Positions 1 to 9,582 of a stretch of 64,000 nt of DNA are shown piece after piece; within the stretch, counting starts at the first letter, position 1, and every line of letters starts with the position of its first letter. Both the position numbers and the translations under genes were made by a program. The stretch is from Draconibacterium aestuarii. Lineage in GTDB: Bacteria; Bacteroidota; Bacteroidia; Bacteroidales; Prolixibacteraceae. Location of the stretch: contig JAPOHD010000005.1 of the NCBI GenBank assembly GCA_026671195.1, positions 124,001-188,000 of the forward strand, written 5' to 3'. The notes below the pieces were generated by a model. It saw nothing but the letters and a program-made list of their open reading frames with translations. It did no database searches and was not told where the DNA came from.

Positions 1-363
1 AGCGATAAAGAGATTAAGAAATCGCGAGGTTCGTGGAGCCGAAGAAAAATGTTGTTTAAACAATCGAAACTGGTTTGGAACCAAATTCAACATATTGCCG
101 AAGTGCTTAATAGTAATGGAGAGTATGCCTGGGGCATTCAATGCATTGGTTCGGATTACGACGGTATTGTAAACTCGTTGAATGGTTTCTGGACGGCAGA
201 AGAAATGCCATTGTTTGACAGTTATCTGGAAAAACATGCCTACAATTACCTAAAGTCATCTGAAGCAAAAAAACTAAGCGCCCAAAATAAAGTTGAAGCA
301 GGAGAATTGATTGAGCATTTTATGCATAAAAATGCCTATACGTTTTTAGAAAAGAATTTCTAG
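1..363 (+). CDS. C-terminal fragment of an unidentified protein, possibly M19 dipeptidase/amidohydrolase-like
   Basis: The reading frame is open from base 1, so the true start lies left of the window and the first ATG at 49 is probably internal. About 120 residues are visible. The stretch IGSDYDGIV resembles the metal-binding 'GxGSDFDG' segment of membrane dipeptidases and other amidohydrolases, and is followed by a helical tail with several Lys, Glu and His. That family link is a weak inference from one motif. The stop overlaps the stop of the convergent butyrate kinase gene by 4 bp, so the two transcripts must collide or share a terminator. Confidence 0.55.
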   Translation, partial: SDKEIKKSRGSWSRRKMLFKQSKLVWNQIQHIAEVLNSNGEYAWGIQCIGSDYDGIVNSLNGFWTAEEMPLFDSYLEKHAYNYLKSSEAKKLSAQNKVEAGELIEHFMHKNAYTFLEKNF

Positions 364-1454
364 GATTCGTTAATGTTACCCCCGGCATTATATTCTTTTG
401 CCACAACTTCTCCAATAGCAACCCTCAAAGCATTCATTGCCAAAGCTTCCAGTTCATCTTCGCCGGGGTAAGTAAAAACCGGGGCAATAAAACTTGTTTT
501 TTGTTTTATGTATTTCTCAAGATCACGGTTGAAAGCCAAACCACCAGTAATCAAAATACCATCTACTTTTCCTTCCAATACCACAGCCATTTCACCAATC
601 ATTTTTGCAACCTGATAAAATAAAGCTTCCTGAACTTCGATTGCCCGCTGATCACCCAAATTGGCATGTTTTTCGACTTCTGCAGCATTGTTAGTGCCAA
701 GATAGGCAACAAAACCGCCTTCGCCAACCACCATGCGTCGTATTTGTTCTTTTGAATAGTTGCCACTAAAACAAAGCTCAATTACCTGTCCTACAGGTAA
801 AGTTCCGGCCCGCTCCGGACTAAAAGCACCTTCTCCATCAAGCGCATTATTTACATCGATTACCCGCCCGTTTTTATGGGCACCCACCGATATTCCTCCT
901 CCCAAATGAGCAATAATCAGGTTAAGTTCTTCGTAGGTAAGGTTTACCTTTTTTGCATGAAAACGGGCAGTAGCTTTTTGGTTTAGGGCATGAAAAATCG
1001 ATTGGCGTTTAAATTTGGGATGTCCGGCATAACGAGCCACATTTTGCAGTTCATCGGTTACCACCGGATCGGCAATAAAAGCTTTGGCTTCAGGAATTTG
1101 AAGCGCAATATAATCGGCAAGCATTGGTCCCAGATTACTGGCATGCTGGCCCATAATTCCCTGGCGTGCATGTTCCAGCATTAGGTTGTTCACCTTGTAT
1201 ACACCTGATTCGAGCGGGTAAGTAAGTCCTCCTCTGCCGATGATATATTTTATCGAATCTACTTCAATGCCTTCTTCAACCAACGATTCAATAATCACTC
1301 CTTTCCGAAACGCAAACTGATCGATAATATTCTTATATCGAAGCAGTTGTTCCAAGGGGTGACGAATGGTCTTTTTCAAGATACAATCAGCATGGTCATA
1401 AACCGCAAACTTAGTAGAGGTTGAACCGGGATTTATGGCTAGAATCCGAATCAT
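360..1454 (-). CDS. buk: butyrate kinase
   Basis: Converts butyryl phosphate plus ADP to butyrate plus ATP in the cytoplasm, the last step of acid production via phosphotransbutyrylase; in reverse it activates acids. The 364 residues fit the family length. The N-terminus has the acetokinase-type phosphate-binding segment NPGSTSTKFAVYD (residues 9-21), and conserved segments such as AHLGGGISVGAHKNGRVIDV and ITGGLAFNRD follow. It lies 9 bp downstream of the phosphotransbutyrylase gene, a typical ptb-buk operon. Branched-chain or other acyl substrates cannot be excluded from sequence alone. Confidence 0.95.
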   Translation of the reverse strand: MIRILAINPGSTSTKFAVYDHADCILKKTIRHPLEQLLRYKNIIDQFAFRKGVIIESLVEEGIEVDSIKYIIGRGGLTYPLESGVYKVNNLMLEHARQGIMGQHASNLGPMLADYIALQIPEAKAFIADPVVTDELQNVARYAGHPKFKRQSIFHALNQKATARFHAKKVNLTYEELNLIIAHLGGGISVGAHKNGRVIDVNNALDGEGAFSPERAGTLPVGQVIELCFSGNYSKEQIRRMVVGEGGFVAYLGTNNAAEVEKHANLGDQRAIEVQEALFYQVAKMIGEMAVVLEGKVDGILITGGLAFNRDLEKYIKQKTSFIAPVFTYPGEDELEALAMNALRVAIGEVVAKEYNAGGNINES

Positions 1455-1463
1455 ACAACTGTT

Positions 1464-2384
1464 TTATGAGATACTTGCCTGGTAACTTACAATTGATGCC
1501 AGGGCCATTGAATTTAGTTTCGTCTGGCGACTGTCGCCACGCGAAGATACTACCACCGGAACTTTTGCACCAACAATAATCCCCGACATTTCGGCATTTG
1601 CCAGTTTCGAATTGGTTTTATAAAATACATTGGCCGCATCGATATTTGGAAAAAGTAAACAGTCGGCATCTCCGGTTACCGGCGATGTGAATCCTTTTAA
1701 TTCAGCGGCTTTACTGTTTATTGCCACATCCAGTGCCATAGGCCCGTCAACCAAACCGCCTTCAATTTGTCCGTGTTCCGCCATTTTTGCAATGGTAGCA
1801 CCATCCATACACGATTGAATGGAAATAATAATCTGCTCAGTTGGTGCAATTACGGCTACCTTGGGCTTTTCAATGCCCAGTGAGTGTGCGGCACAAATCA
1901 GGTAGTTAGTCATTAAAATCTTTTGTTTTAAATCAGGGTATGGCAGTACCGCAGCGTCACTAAATAACAATAGTTTATGGTAGTTTGGATTATCAAGCAT
2001 TGAAATATGGGTTAATGTTCCCCGCGAAGGAACCAGGCTATACTCTTTCTTTAGCAGCGCCCGCATAAATCTATCCGTCGACACCATACCTTTCATTAAA
2101 AGGTCGGCTTTCCCCTCATGAACCAATTCCACAGCTTTTTCGGTTGCTTCACGTGACGAAGCTGCGTCATGAATCTCATATGCCGAAACATCAATTCCCA
2201 ATTTTTCACACGATTTGAGAATAGTCACTTTATCGCCTGTTATAATTGGTTTTACAAATCCCATTTCAACGGCTTCTTGCAAAGCTTCAATCGTATTTTC
2301 ATCAATTCCATTTACGGCAACAACACGTTTAGCGGGTTGTTTTTTTACTTCTTCTAACAGTTCAGTAAAATTATTGATCCTCAT
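1464..2384 (-). CDS. ptb: phosphate butyryltransferase
   Basis: Transfers butyryl (or another short acyl) group between CoA and phosphate, giving butyryl phosphate for butyrate kinase. The 306 residues match the Pta/Ptb family, with the segments EGKADLLMKGMVSTDRFMRA and ALDVAINSKAAELKG. It is the first gene of a two-gene minus-strand operon with buk, 9 bp apart. The ATG at 2384 sits just downstream of a T-rich stretch in the 649-bp gap that separates it from the divergent acs gene, so both genes are probably driven from that gap. Confidence 0.94.
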   Translation of the reverse strand: MRINNFTELLEEVKKQPAKRVVAVNGIDENTIEALQEAVEMGFVKPIITGDKVTILKSCEKLGIDVSAYEIHDAASSREATEKAVELVHEGKADLLMKGMVSTDRFMRALLKKEYSLVPSRGTLTHISMLDNPNYHKLLLFSDAAVLPYPDLKQKILMTNYLICAAHSLGIEKPKVAVIAPTEQIIISIQSCMDGATIAKMAEHGQIEGGLVDGPMALDVAINSKAAELKGFTSPVTGDADCLLFPNIDAANVFYKTNSKLANAEMSGIIVGAKVPVVVSSRGDSRQTKLNSMALASIVSYQASIS

Positions 2385-3033
2385 TTTTTGTGTTTTTTTT
2401 CGAAATTACTACTCTCCAGGTTTTCAGGTACTAACTTTTCTCAGCCCGTTTTATGTTGTAAACCATCAATAAAAATTTTATTCTGACAAATAAACACAAT
2501 CGGCAACCATCAGGCTACTATATTGTTACAAAACGTCTTCCGTAACTTTTATTTTTGCATTAATCATAAACCGATACAGCATTGGGTAAACAATTCTTTA
2601 GTAGTGCTTAGTCTGTTTTAAAGTATACATAAAACAAAACCAAATTTATATTTTAATTAGTCGAAAGGCCAGTTTCCTAAAATACAAAAAAACAAGCATC
2701 CTTCGAATTCTAACTATATGTTCTACAAACACATGAATAGTGTTTTACAATATACTTTAATCTTTCAAAAAGAAAATAATTTATAGTATTTTCAACAACT
2801 GATTCTATTAGGTTATATTTCAAATTTTACCAACTTGAGTCATTCAGAATTACCATATAAGCTGATTTTTTTCTCCTTCGAAATCTCTTACGAAGCATAT
2901 ATACCTGTGAATAATTACAACCTATTTTCAACTGGTAAAAACCGTGCAAACGGCATTTAAAAAAGCTTCCGTAAGCAAAAACGGAACAGACATTACATAC
3001 TAATAATTCTTAATTAAACTAAAAGTTACTGCT
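2385..3033. other. 649-bp divergent intergenic region between ptb and acs
   Basis: No gene is visible on either strand. The region is strongly A/T-rich and must hold the promoters of the divergent ptb-buk and acs units. One candidate -7 box is listed separately at 2550. The roughly 470 bp between that box and the acs start would be a long leader, so other promoters may exist; no riboswitch-like conserved structure is recognisable. Confidence 0.5.
2550..2557 (+). promoter_or_regulatory. candidate Bacteroidota -7 box (TATTTTTG)
   Basis: Matches the TAnnTTTG -7 consensus of Bacteroidota promoters and faces acs. A TTG about 25 bp upstream (near 2523) could act as the -33 element, but that spacing is a little longer than usual. 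If used, the acs leader would be about 470 nt. Confidence 0.3.
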
Positions 3034-4956
3034 ATGGTAGATAAGATCACAAGTTTAGCTGAATACTTTCAGAAGTACAAAGAAAGCGTTGCCGACCCCG
3101 ACGGATTTTGGGAAAAAATAGCCGAAAGCCATTATTGGCAGAAGAAATGGGACAAAGTACTTGAACACAAATTTGAAGGAGACGGTGCTCCGGATGTCAA
3201 TTGGTTTGTAAATGGGAAACTCAATATTACTGAAAATATTTTCGAGCGCAATATGTTTATGCGCAAAGATCAGGTAGCTATTATCTGGGAACCTAACGAT
3301 CCAAAAGAACAGGAAATAAAATTAACCTACGGCGAACTTTTCGTTAAGGTTAAACAATTTGCCAACGGCTTAAAAAAGCTGGGAGTAAAAAAAGGTGACC
3401 GTGTTGCGTTGTATCTTCCAATGGTTCCTGAGCTGGCTATCGCAATGCTGGCTTGTGCACGTATAGGTGCCATTCACTCCATTGTATTCGCAGGCTTTTC
3501 GGCAACTGCTCTGGCCGATCGGGTTATCGATGCTGAAGCCAAAGTGGTAATTACATCAGATGGCGGATTTCGCGGAACAAAATCAATTCCTTTGAAAAGT
3601 ATTGTTGACGAAGCATTGGAAAAATGTCCTTCGGTTCAATATTCGGTTGTATTAAAACGTACTGAAGAAGAAATAGCGTGGGTAGATGGACGCGATATTT
3701 GGTGGCACGATTTAATTGAAGGAATTTCAACCGAAAACAAAGCCGAAACCATGGATGCCGAGGATGTATTATTCATTCTTTATACTTCAGGATCAACAGG
3801 AAAACCCAAAGGTGTTGTACATACTACGGGTGGTTATATGGTTTATACCGAATACACTTTTAAAAACGTATTTCAATACAGCGACGGCGATGTGTATTGG
3901 TGTACTGCCGATATTGGCTGGGTTACGGGGCATTCCTATATTGTTTATGGTCCGCTGTTAGCCGGTGCCACATCTGTGATGTTCGAAGGTGTTCCAACCT
4001 GGCCCGATGCAGGACGTTTCTGGGAAGTAGTTGACAAATACAAAATAAACCAGTTTTACACCGCGCCAACTGCCATCCGTGCTTTGGTGGCACAAGGTGA
4101 TGAGTGGGTTACAAAATATGATTTAAGCTCGCTAAAAGTTTTAGGAACAGTTGGAGAACCTATTAACGAAGAAGCCTGGCGATGGTACCATGACTTGGTA
4201 GGTAAAGGCCGCTGCCCCATTGTTGATACCTGGTGGCAAACCGAAACCGGAGGAATAATGATTACTCCGCTTGCCGGAATTACACCAACCAAACCGTCGT
4301 TGGCAACATTGCCGCTTCCGGGAATTCAACCTGTTTTGCTCGACCACGAAGGAAACGAATTAAAGGGTAACAGTGTTGAAGGAATTTTGTGCATGAAATT
4401 TCCATGGCCGGGAATGTTACGCACAACCTGGGGCGATCACCAACGTTGTTATCAAACCTATTTCGCATCGTTCCCGGGATACTATCTCACCGGCGATGGT
4501 GCAAAACGTGATGAAGAAGGCTATTATCGCATTATAGGAAGAATTGATGATGTAATTAATGTATCGGGACACCGCATTGGAACCGCCGAAGTAGAAGATG
4601 CCATTAACCAGCATCCGAAGGTGGTGGAGTCGGCAGTGGTAGGTTACCCTCACGAAATAAAAGGCTCCGGTATTTATGCTTATGTAATTTGTGAGGACTT
4701 AACCGATGCAGAACTGGCAAATATTGAGGCAGAAATTAAAGCCACCGTTAACAAATTTATTGGGCCAATTGCCAAACCCGATAAAATACAAATTGTTAGC
4801 GGATTGCCAAAAACAAGATCAGGAAAAATTATGCGCCGTATCCTTCGGAAAATTGGAGAAGGCGATGCCACAAACCTTGGAGATACATCAACATTACTCG
4901 ATCCGGGAGTAGTAGATGATATAATTGACGGAGCAAAAGTTGAAGTTAAACGCTAA
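3034..4956 (+). CDS. acs: acetyl-CoA synthetase, AMP-forming
   Basis: Activates acetate to acetyl-CoA through acetyl-AMP. The 640 residues match the family. The adenylate-forming P-loop [11 protein letters not shown] lies at residues 250-260, WWQTETGG follows in the middle, and the C-terminal lid carries [11 protein letters not shown]. The catalytic A10 segment [11 protein letters not shown] is at residues 592-602, with Lys598 in the position that Pat acetylates and sirtuins deacetylate in Salmonella Acs. Its neighbours within 6 kb are a carboxylate-type MFS carrier, a Pat-like acetyltransferase fusion and a sirtuin, which fits post-translational control of this enzyme. A hairpin terminator follows. 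Confidence 0.97.
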   Translation: MVDKITSLAEYFQKYKESVADPDGFWEKIAESHYWQKKWDKVLEHKFEGDGAPDVNWFVNGKLNITENIFERNMFMRKDQVAIIWEPNDPKEQEIKLTYGELFVKVKQFANGLKKLGVKKGDRVALYLPMVPELAIAMLACARIGAIHSIVFAGFSATALADRVIDAEAKVVITSDGGFRGTKSIPLKSIVDEALEKCPSVQYSVVLKRTEEEIAWVDGRDIWWHDLIEGISTENKAETMDAEDVLFILYTSGSTGKPKGVVHTTGGYMVYTEYTFKNVFQYSDGDVYWCTADIGWVTGHSYIVYGPLLAGATSVMFEGVPTWPDAGRFWEVVDKYKINQFYTAPTAIRALVAQGDEWVTKYDLSSLKVLGTVGEPINEEAWRWYHDLVGKGRCPIVDTWWQTETGGIMITPLAGITPTKPSLATLPLPGIQPVLLDHEGNELKGNSVEGILCMKFPWPGMLRTTWGDHQRCYQTYFASFPGYYLTGDGAKRDEEGYYRIIGRIDDVINVSGHRIGTAEVEDAINQHPKVVESAVVGYPHEIKGSGIYAYVICEDLTDAELANIEAEIKATVNKFIGPIAKPDKIQIVSGLPKTRSGKIMRRILRKIGEGDATNLGDTSTLLDPGVVDDIIDGAKVEVKR

Positions 4957-4971
4957 TCAATACTACAAAAA

Positions 4972-5003
4972 AGGCATCCCCATTTCAGGGATGTCTTTTT
5001 CTT
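4972..5003 (+). terminator. intrinsic terminator after acs
   Basis: The stem GCATCCC (4974-4980) pairs with GGGATG (4988-4993) across a 7-nt loop and is followed by a T-rich run. It lies 16 bp after the acs stop, which suggests that acs and the MFS gene are at least partly separate transcripts. Confidence 0.8.
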
Positions 5004-5143
5004 TTTAACAGTCTTCTTTCAAAAATCAACCGTATGGATCGGGCACAAATAATAACTCATAAACCGCAGAATAATTAAGTGCCAGTTCTCAGCCTACCGG
5101 CAGGCAGGCATCAAATACCTTAATAACCTTAAATAAAAATAAG

Positions 5144-6493
5144 ATGATAGGACTAAAAATAACTAACCGTTGGATAGTTGTGGTTGGAGCCATACTTATT
5201 CAGCTTGCTCTTGGTGCAATTTATGCATGGTCTGTTTTTACGAAACTTTTAACCGATCCGGAAGGCACGTATGCCTTTACCGCCACTCAAACAGCCTGGA
5301 TTTTCTCGCTGGGTCTGGCAACTTTTGCTGTTGTTATGGTTTTTGCCGGAAAATGGCAAGCAAAATCGGGGCCAACTATTGTGGCGCTAATAGGCGGACT
5401 TTTATTGGGGGCCGGTTATATACTGGGAGGATTTATGGGCAAGACTTTTGTTGCGCAACTTCTGTGTATTGGCCTTTTAGGAGGAGCAGGTATAGGTTTG
5501 GCCTATGTGGTTCCGATTGCCGTTGGCGTAAAATGGTTTCCCGATAAAAAAGGGATGATCACAGGTTTCGCTGTTGCCGGATTTGGTTTTGGAGCTACAA
5601 TCTGGGTGAAACTGGGCGGCTCGTGGTTTGGCGGGCTGTTAAATACAACAAATGTATTTGGATTGCCTGCTGTGCAAAGTGTATTTGTAATTTACGGAAT
5701 TGCCTTTGCCATTATGGTAGTATTAGGGTCTTTGGTAATGGTAAACCCACCGGAAGATTATATACCAAAAGGTTGGACCCCACCGGCACGAACAGATACC
5801 AAAGCATTTGGTGGACTTAGCTTCAACTCGAAACAAATGCTGGCAACCAGGCAGTTTTATGCGATTTGGTCGGTCTTTGTTTTTTCAGCGCTGGCTGGTT
5901 TAATGGTAATATACTGTATTAAACTTTTTGGCATTGATGCTCTGGAACACAACGGCGTATTGGGTGCCGGTGCCATTACCGGAACTGCAATGGCATGGTA
6001 CGCAATTTTTAACGGCTTGGGAAGAATTGTCTGGGGAACAGTTTCGGATAAATTGGGCAGACGTACATCAATTATCCTGATGACCTTCTTCCAGGGAATA
6101 ATTATGCTCATGATTTATCACATTTTCATACGACTCGGGATTACAGCCGGTTTTATTGCAGCAGCGTGTATTATCGGATTCAATTTTGGTGGAAACTTTG
6201 CCTTGTTCCCGGCCATTACTGCTGATTTTTTTGGAAACAAAACCGTAGGAAGGAACTATGGCTGGATGTTTACAGCCTATGGAGTCGCAGGAATTGCAGG
6301 GCCACAATTAGCCGGGCATTTCAGGGATTCTGCTTCAGGATCAGGTGAACCTATAGTATGGATGACTCCCTTTATTATTGCTGGAGTGGCATGTATTATT
6401 GGTGGAATTATAATGATGGTAACCAAACCACCAAAAGACCACAACAAAGCAACCAAAAATATAACGGAGGATACAAAAACCAGCGCAGCTTAG
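5144..6493 (+). CDS. MFS transporter, OFA (oxalate/formate antiporter-like) family
   Basis: A 12-helix inner-membrane carrier of 449 residues. The first helix carries the segment GAIYAWSVF typical of the OFA branch, whose members move oxalate/formate, lactate, pyruvate or related monocarboxylates. A charged loop follows helix 6 (near residues 205-225), and the N-terminal half has the MFS-like segment WFPDKKGMITGFAV. Its position between acs and the acyl-CoA synthetase/acetyltransferase gene suggests a short-chain carboxylate such as acetate, but the substrate is inferred from context only. Confidence 0.88.
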   Translation: MIGLKITNRWIVVVGAILIQLALGAIYAWSVFTKLLTDPEGTYAFTATQTAWIFSLGLATFAVVMVFAGKWQAKSGPTIVALIGGLLLGAGYILGGFMGKTFVAQLLCIGLLGGAGIGLAYVVPIAVGVKWFPDKKGMITGFAVAGFGFGATIWVKLGGSWFGGLLNTTNVFGLPAVQSVFVIYGIAFAIMVVLGSLVMVNPPEDYIPKGWTPPARTDTKAFGGLSFNSKQMLATRQFYAIWSVFVFSALAGLMVIYCIKLFGIDALEHNGVLGAGAITGTAMAWYAIFNGLGRIVWGTVSDKLGRRTSIILMTFFQGIIMLMIYHIFIRLGITAGFIAAACIIGFNFGGNFALFPAITADFFGNKTVGRNYGWMFTAYGVAGIAGPQLAGHFRDSASGSGEPIVWMTPFIIAGVACIIGGIIMMVTKPPKDHNKATKNITEDTKTSAA

Positions 6494-6819
6494 TATCAAT
6501 TTCAGTATGAGGTTTTAGGTAATAAGTACCGAAATCTCATACTGAAATTTCGATTATGAAAAGAAGTTATCAATAACATTACATACTTATGCTTAATAAC
6601 AGGACTGTTATTCAACATACCCTCGTACATAAACCAACCACAAATAGCCTTTAACCAACTGATTAAATGCGTATTAAACATCTTCAACTCTCCAATATCA
6701 CAATTTTAACAAAATTTTCTTTGCTGACTTTTTTTCGTGAAATTTAGAAACAAAATAAACTGACTTTAAACTGTTTGAAGAACAAACAACATTTCAATCA
6801 ACTACAAAAATTTTAACCC
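6494..6819. other. 326-bp intergenic region with a perfect 14-bp inverted repeat
   Basis: The arms AATTTCAGTATGAG (6498-6511) and CTCATACTGAAATT (6536-6549) form a perfect 14-bp stem with a 24-nt loop, starting 4 bp after the MFS stop. There is no long T-run, so it is either a factor-assisted terminator or a protein-binding palindrome. The rest is A/T-rich and presumably holds the promoter of the next gene; I see no other element. Confidence 0.6.
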
Positions 6820-9516
6820 ATGGCTATCAAGAAGTTAGACAGCATTTTCAGACCCAAAAGAATTGCACTGATTGGCGTTTCGAATAATCCGGACAGCGTT
6901 GGAGGAATTACACTCCGAAATCTGGTAGGAGGCGGTTTTAACGGCGTTGTTTACCCCGTAAATCCCAAGCGGGAAGCGGTGTTTGGAATTCCGTGTTACC
7001 CCGACGTAAAAAGTCTGCCTAAAACGCCGGATCTGGCCGTGATTATGACAGCTGCCAAATGGGTTCCCGATTTGGTGAAAGCTTGTGGTGAAGCCGGAAT
7101 CCATGGGGTGATAATTATGTCTGCCGGATTTAAAGAGTCGGGTGAAGAAGGGAAAAAGCTGGAAGCTCAGGTAAAAGCCGAAAAAGCCAAATTCCCCGAT
7201 ATGCGGATCATTGGACCAAATTGCCTGGGAATTTTGGTTCCGGGATTAAACATGAACGTAAGTTTTGCTGCCGGAATGCCTAAAAAAGGTCACGTGGCAT
7301 TTATTTCCCAATCAGGTGCACTTTGTACTTCGGTGCTCGACTGGGCCTACGAATCAAATATCGGCTTTTCGAACTTCGTTTCCATCGGTAATTCAATGGA
7401 TGTAAGTTTTGGCGATTTAATCGATTATTTTGGACAAGATCCCAATACCAAATCAATTGTATTGTATGTTGAATCGATTGCCAATGCCCGCACATTTATG
7501 TCGGCTGCAAGAGCGTTCTCACGCGAAAAACCTATTATCGTTTATAAATCGGGACGTTTCCCCGAATCGGCAGCGGCGGCGGCTTCGCACACCGGGGCAA
7601 TGGCTTCCGAAGATTCTATTTACGATGCAGTATTCCGTCGGGCCGGTTTAGCCCGGGTGTTTGATTTTGGTAACATTTTCGAATTTACTGACCTTGTGGG
7701 GCGTAAACGAATTCCCAAAGGAAACCGTTTAGCCATTGTTACCAACGCCGGTGGTCCCGGAGTGATGGCAACCGATTCACTTATTTCGTTGGGAGGGAAA
7801 CTGGTTCAACTTTCCGATGAAACCATGCAAAAATTAAACGATTATCTCCCACCGTTTTGGTCGCACGGTAATCCAATTGATGTACTTGGAGATGCCAACC
7901 CGGAGCGCTTTGCCAAATCAACCGAAATAGTATTGGAAGATAAAAATGTGGATGCCGTTTTGGTTCTTTTAACACCACAGGCAATGACCGATCCAACAGC
8001 AACTGCACAAGCCATTGCCGATATGTCGGTAAAAACCACAAAATCGATTATGGCAGGTTGGCTCGGTGGAGCAGGAATGCGCGATGGAATTCAGATTTTT
8101 AACAATGCGGGGATTTCAAGTTTTGCCGCCCCCGAACAGGCCATCAGAGCATTTATGACACTTTCTGATTATTCGATGAACCTGAAAAACCTTTACGAAA
8201 CGCCACGAGAAGTGCCTGTTTCATTTGAGTACGACCGTCATGAACTACGTAAAAAATACCTTACTGAAATATTTCCGAAAGCAAAGATATTGAATGAAGA
8301 CGATTCCAAAATGTTGGTAAACGACTATGGAATTGATACCACCCACCCTACTCCGGCAGCCACAGAAGATGAAGCAGTTGCCATTGCCGAAGAAAAAGGA
8401 TATCCGGTTGTGTTGAAAATTTATTCACCCGATATTACGCACAAATCGGATGTTGGCGGTGTGGCATTAAATATAAAAAACGAAGATATGGTGCGGGCCA
8501 CTTTCCGAAATATGATAAAAACGGCCTCCGAAAAAATGCCGGATGCAAGAATAGACGGCGTTACCATTCAGAAAATGGTGGATAGCAAAGATGGCATTGA
8601 GTTAATTGTTGGCACCAAAAAAGATCCGATTTTTGGAACGGTAATGTTAGTTGGAATGGGTGGAACTACTGCGGAATTATTTAAAGACAAACGTTTGGAA
8701 TTTCCACCTTTAAACGAGCAACTGGCACGGCAAATGCTGGAGTCTCTGAAAATATATCCCTTGTTAAAAGGATGGCGTGGCGATGCTCCCAAAAATATCG
8801 AAAAACTGATTGAAGTACTGATCCGTATGTCGTACCTGGCAGCTGACTACCCTGAAATTGAAGAGCTGGACATTAATCCCTTGATTGTAACACCTAACGA
8901 TGTTATTGCACTCGATGCCAGAATCGTTGTTGATGAAGAATTGATGAAATCTCCTACAAAAGAGTATTCTCATTTAATTTTACGTCCTTATCCGGAAAGT
9001 CTGATTTCGAAAGCAGTTTTAAAAGATGGGACTCCGGTTTGTTTGCGACCAATCCGCCCCGAAGACGAACCCTTGTGGCTTGAATTATTGGGAAGCTGCT
9101 CGAAAGACGCCATTTACCATCGTTTCCGCTACGATTTTTATTTCGATTCGCACGAGGTGGCTTCGCAGTTTTGTTTTATTGACTATGACCGCGAAATTGC
9201 CATAGTTGCTGAGCATGAGAAAGAAGACGGCACAAAAGAACTGATCGGAGTTGGACGTTTAATTGCCGATCCCGATGTGGAAATAATGGAATATGCGATT
9301 CTTATCACCGATAAATGGCAGAAAAAAGAACTCGGATTTACGCTTACAAAATACTGCCAGGACATTGCAAAAAACAGGGGAATTAAAAAACTGGCAGCAG
9401 AAACTACCCGCGATAATAAACCAATGATTTCGGTATTTAGAAAGTTGAATTTCAAAATCAGGTTTAATGAAGATACCACCGTCTCGGTATCAAAAATCCT
9501 TGAAGATGAAGAGTAA
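6820..9516 (+). CDS. ADP-forming acyl-CoA synthetase fused to a GNAT acetyltransferase (Pat/YfiQ-like)
   Basis: The 898 residues read in order: CoA-binding domain (about 1-130), two succinyl-CoA-ligase-like domains (about 150-460), an ATP-grasp domain (about 485-700) and a C-terminal GNAT domain (about 735-895). This is the architecture of the protein acetyltransferase Pat. The SHTG segment has His257 in the position of the phosphorylated histidine of NDP-forming acetyl-CoA synthetases, so the ligase part may be active. In the GNAT acetyl-CoA loop the usual Q/RxxGxG reads QKKELG, with Glu in place of the first Gly. It sits between the acs/MFS pair and a sirtuin, so either ATP-yielding acetate formation, Acs acetylation, or both are plausible. 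Confidence 0.9.
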   Translation: MAIKKLDSIFRPKRIALIGVSNNPDSVGGITLRNLVGGGFNGVVYPVNPKREAVFGIPCYPDVKSLPKTPDLAVIMTAAKWVPDLVKACGEAGIHGVIIMSAGFKESGEEGKKLEAQVKAEKAKFPDMRIIGPNCLGILVPGLNMNVSFAAGMPKKGHVAFISQSGALCTSVLDWAYESNIGFSNFVSIGNSMDVSFGDLIDYFGQDPNTKSIVLYVESIANARTFMSAARAFSREKPIIVYKSGRFPESAAAAASHTGAMASEDSIYDAVFRRAGLARVFDFGNIFEFTDLVGRKRIPKGNRLAIVTNAGGPGVMATDSLISLGGKLVQLSDETMQKLNDYLPPFWSHGNPIDVLGDANPERFAKSTEIVLEDKNVDAVLVLLTPQAMTDPTATAQAIADMSVKTTKSIMAGWLGGAGMRDGIQIFNNAGISSFAAPEQAIRAFMTLSDYSMNLKNLYETPREVPVSFEYDRHELRKKYLTEIFPKAKILNEDDSKMLVNDYGIDTTHPTPAATEDEAVAIAEEKGYPVVLKIYSPDITHKSDVGGVALNIKNEDMVRATFRNMIKTASEKMPDARIDGVTIQKMVDSKDGIELIVGTKKDPIFGTVMLVGMGGTTAELFKDKRLEFPPLNEQLARQMLESLKIYPLLKGWRGDAPKNIEKLIEVLIRMSYLAADYPEIEELDINPLIVTPNDVIALDARIVVDEELMKSPTKEYSHLILRPYPESLISKAVLKDGTPVCLRPIRPEDEPLWLELLGSCSKDAIYHRFRYDFYFDSHEVASQFCFIDYDREIAIVAEHEKEDGTKELIGVGRLIADPDVEIMEYAILITDKWQKKELGFTLTKYCQDIAKNRGIKKLAAETTRDNKPMISVFRKLNFKIRFNEDTTVSVSKILEDEE

Positions 9517-9541
9517 AAACATTTTAGTATAAATTATTGTT

Positions 9542-9576
9542 CTCCCGGTAAGTACTATTCATTTACCGGGAGTTTT
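9542..9576 (+). terminator. hairpin between the acyltransferase fusion and the sirtuin
   Basis: CTCCCGGTAA (9542-9551) pairs with TTACCGGGAG (9563-9572), followed by four T residues. It ends about 10 bp before the sirtuin ATG, so it may act as a weak terminator or attenuator, and it also occludes the region where the sirtuin ribosome-binding site would lie. Confidence 0.6.
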
Positions 9577-9582
9577 AAATCT

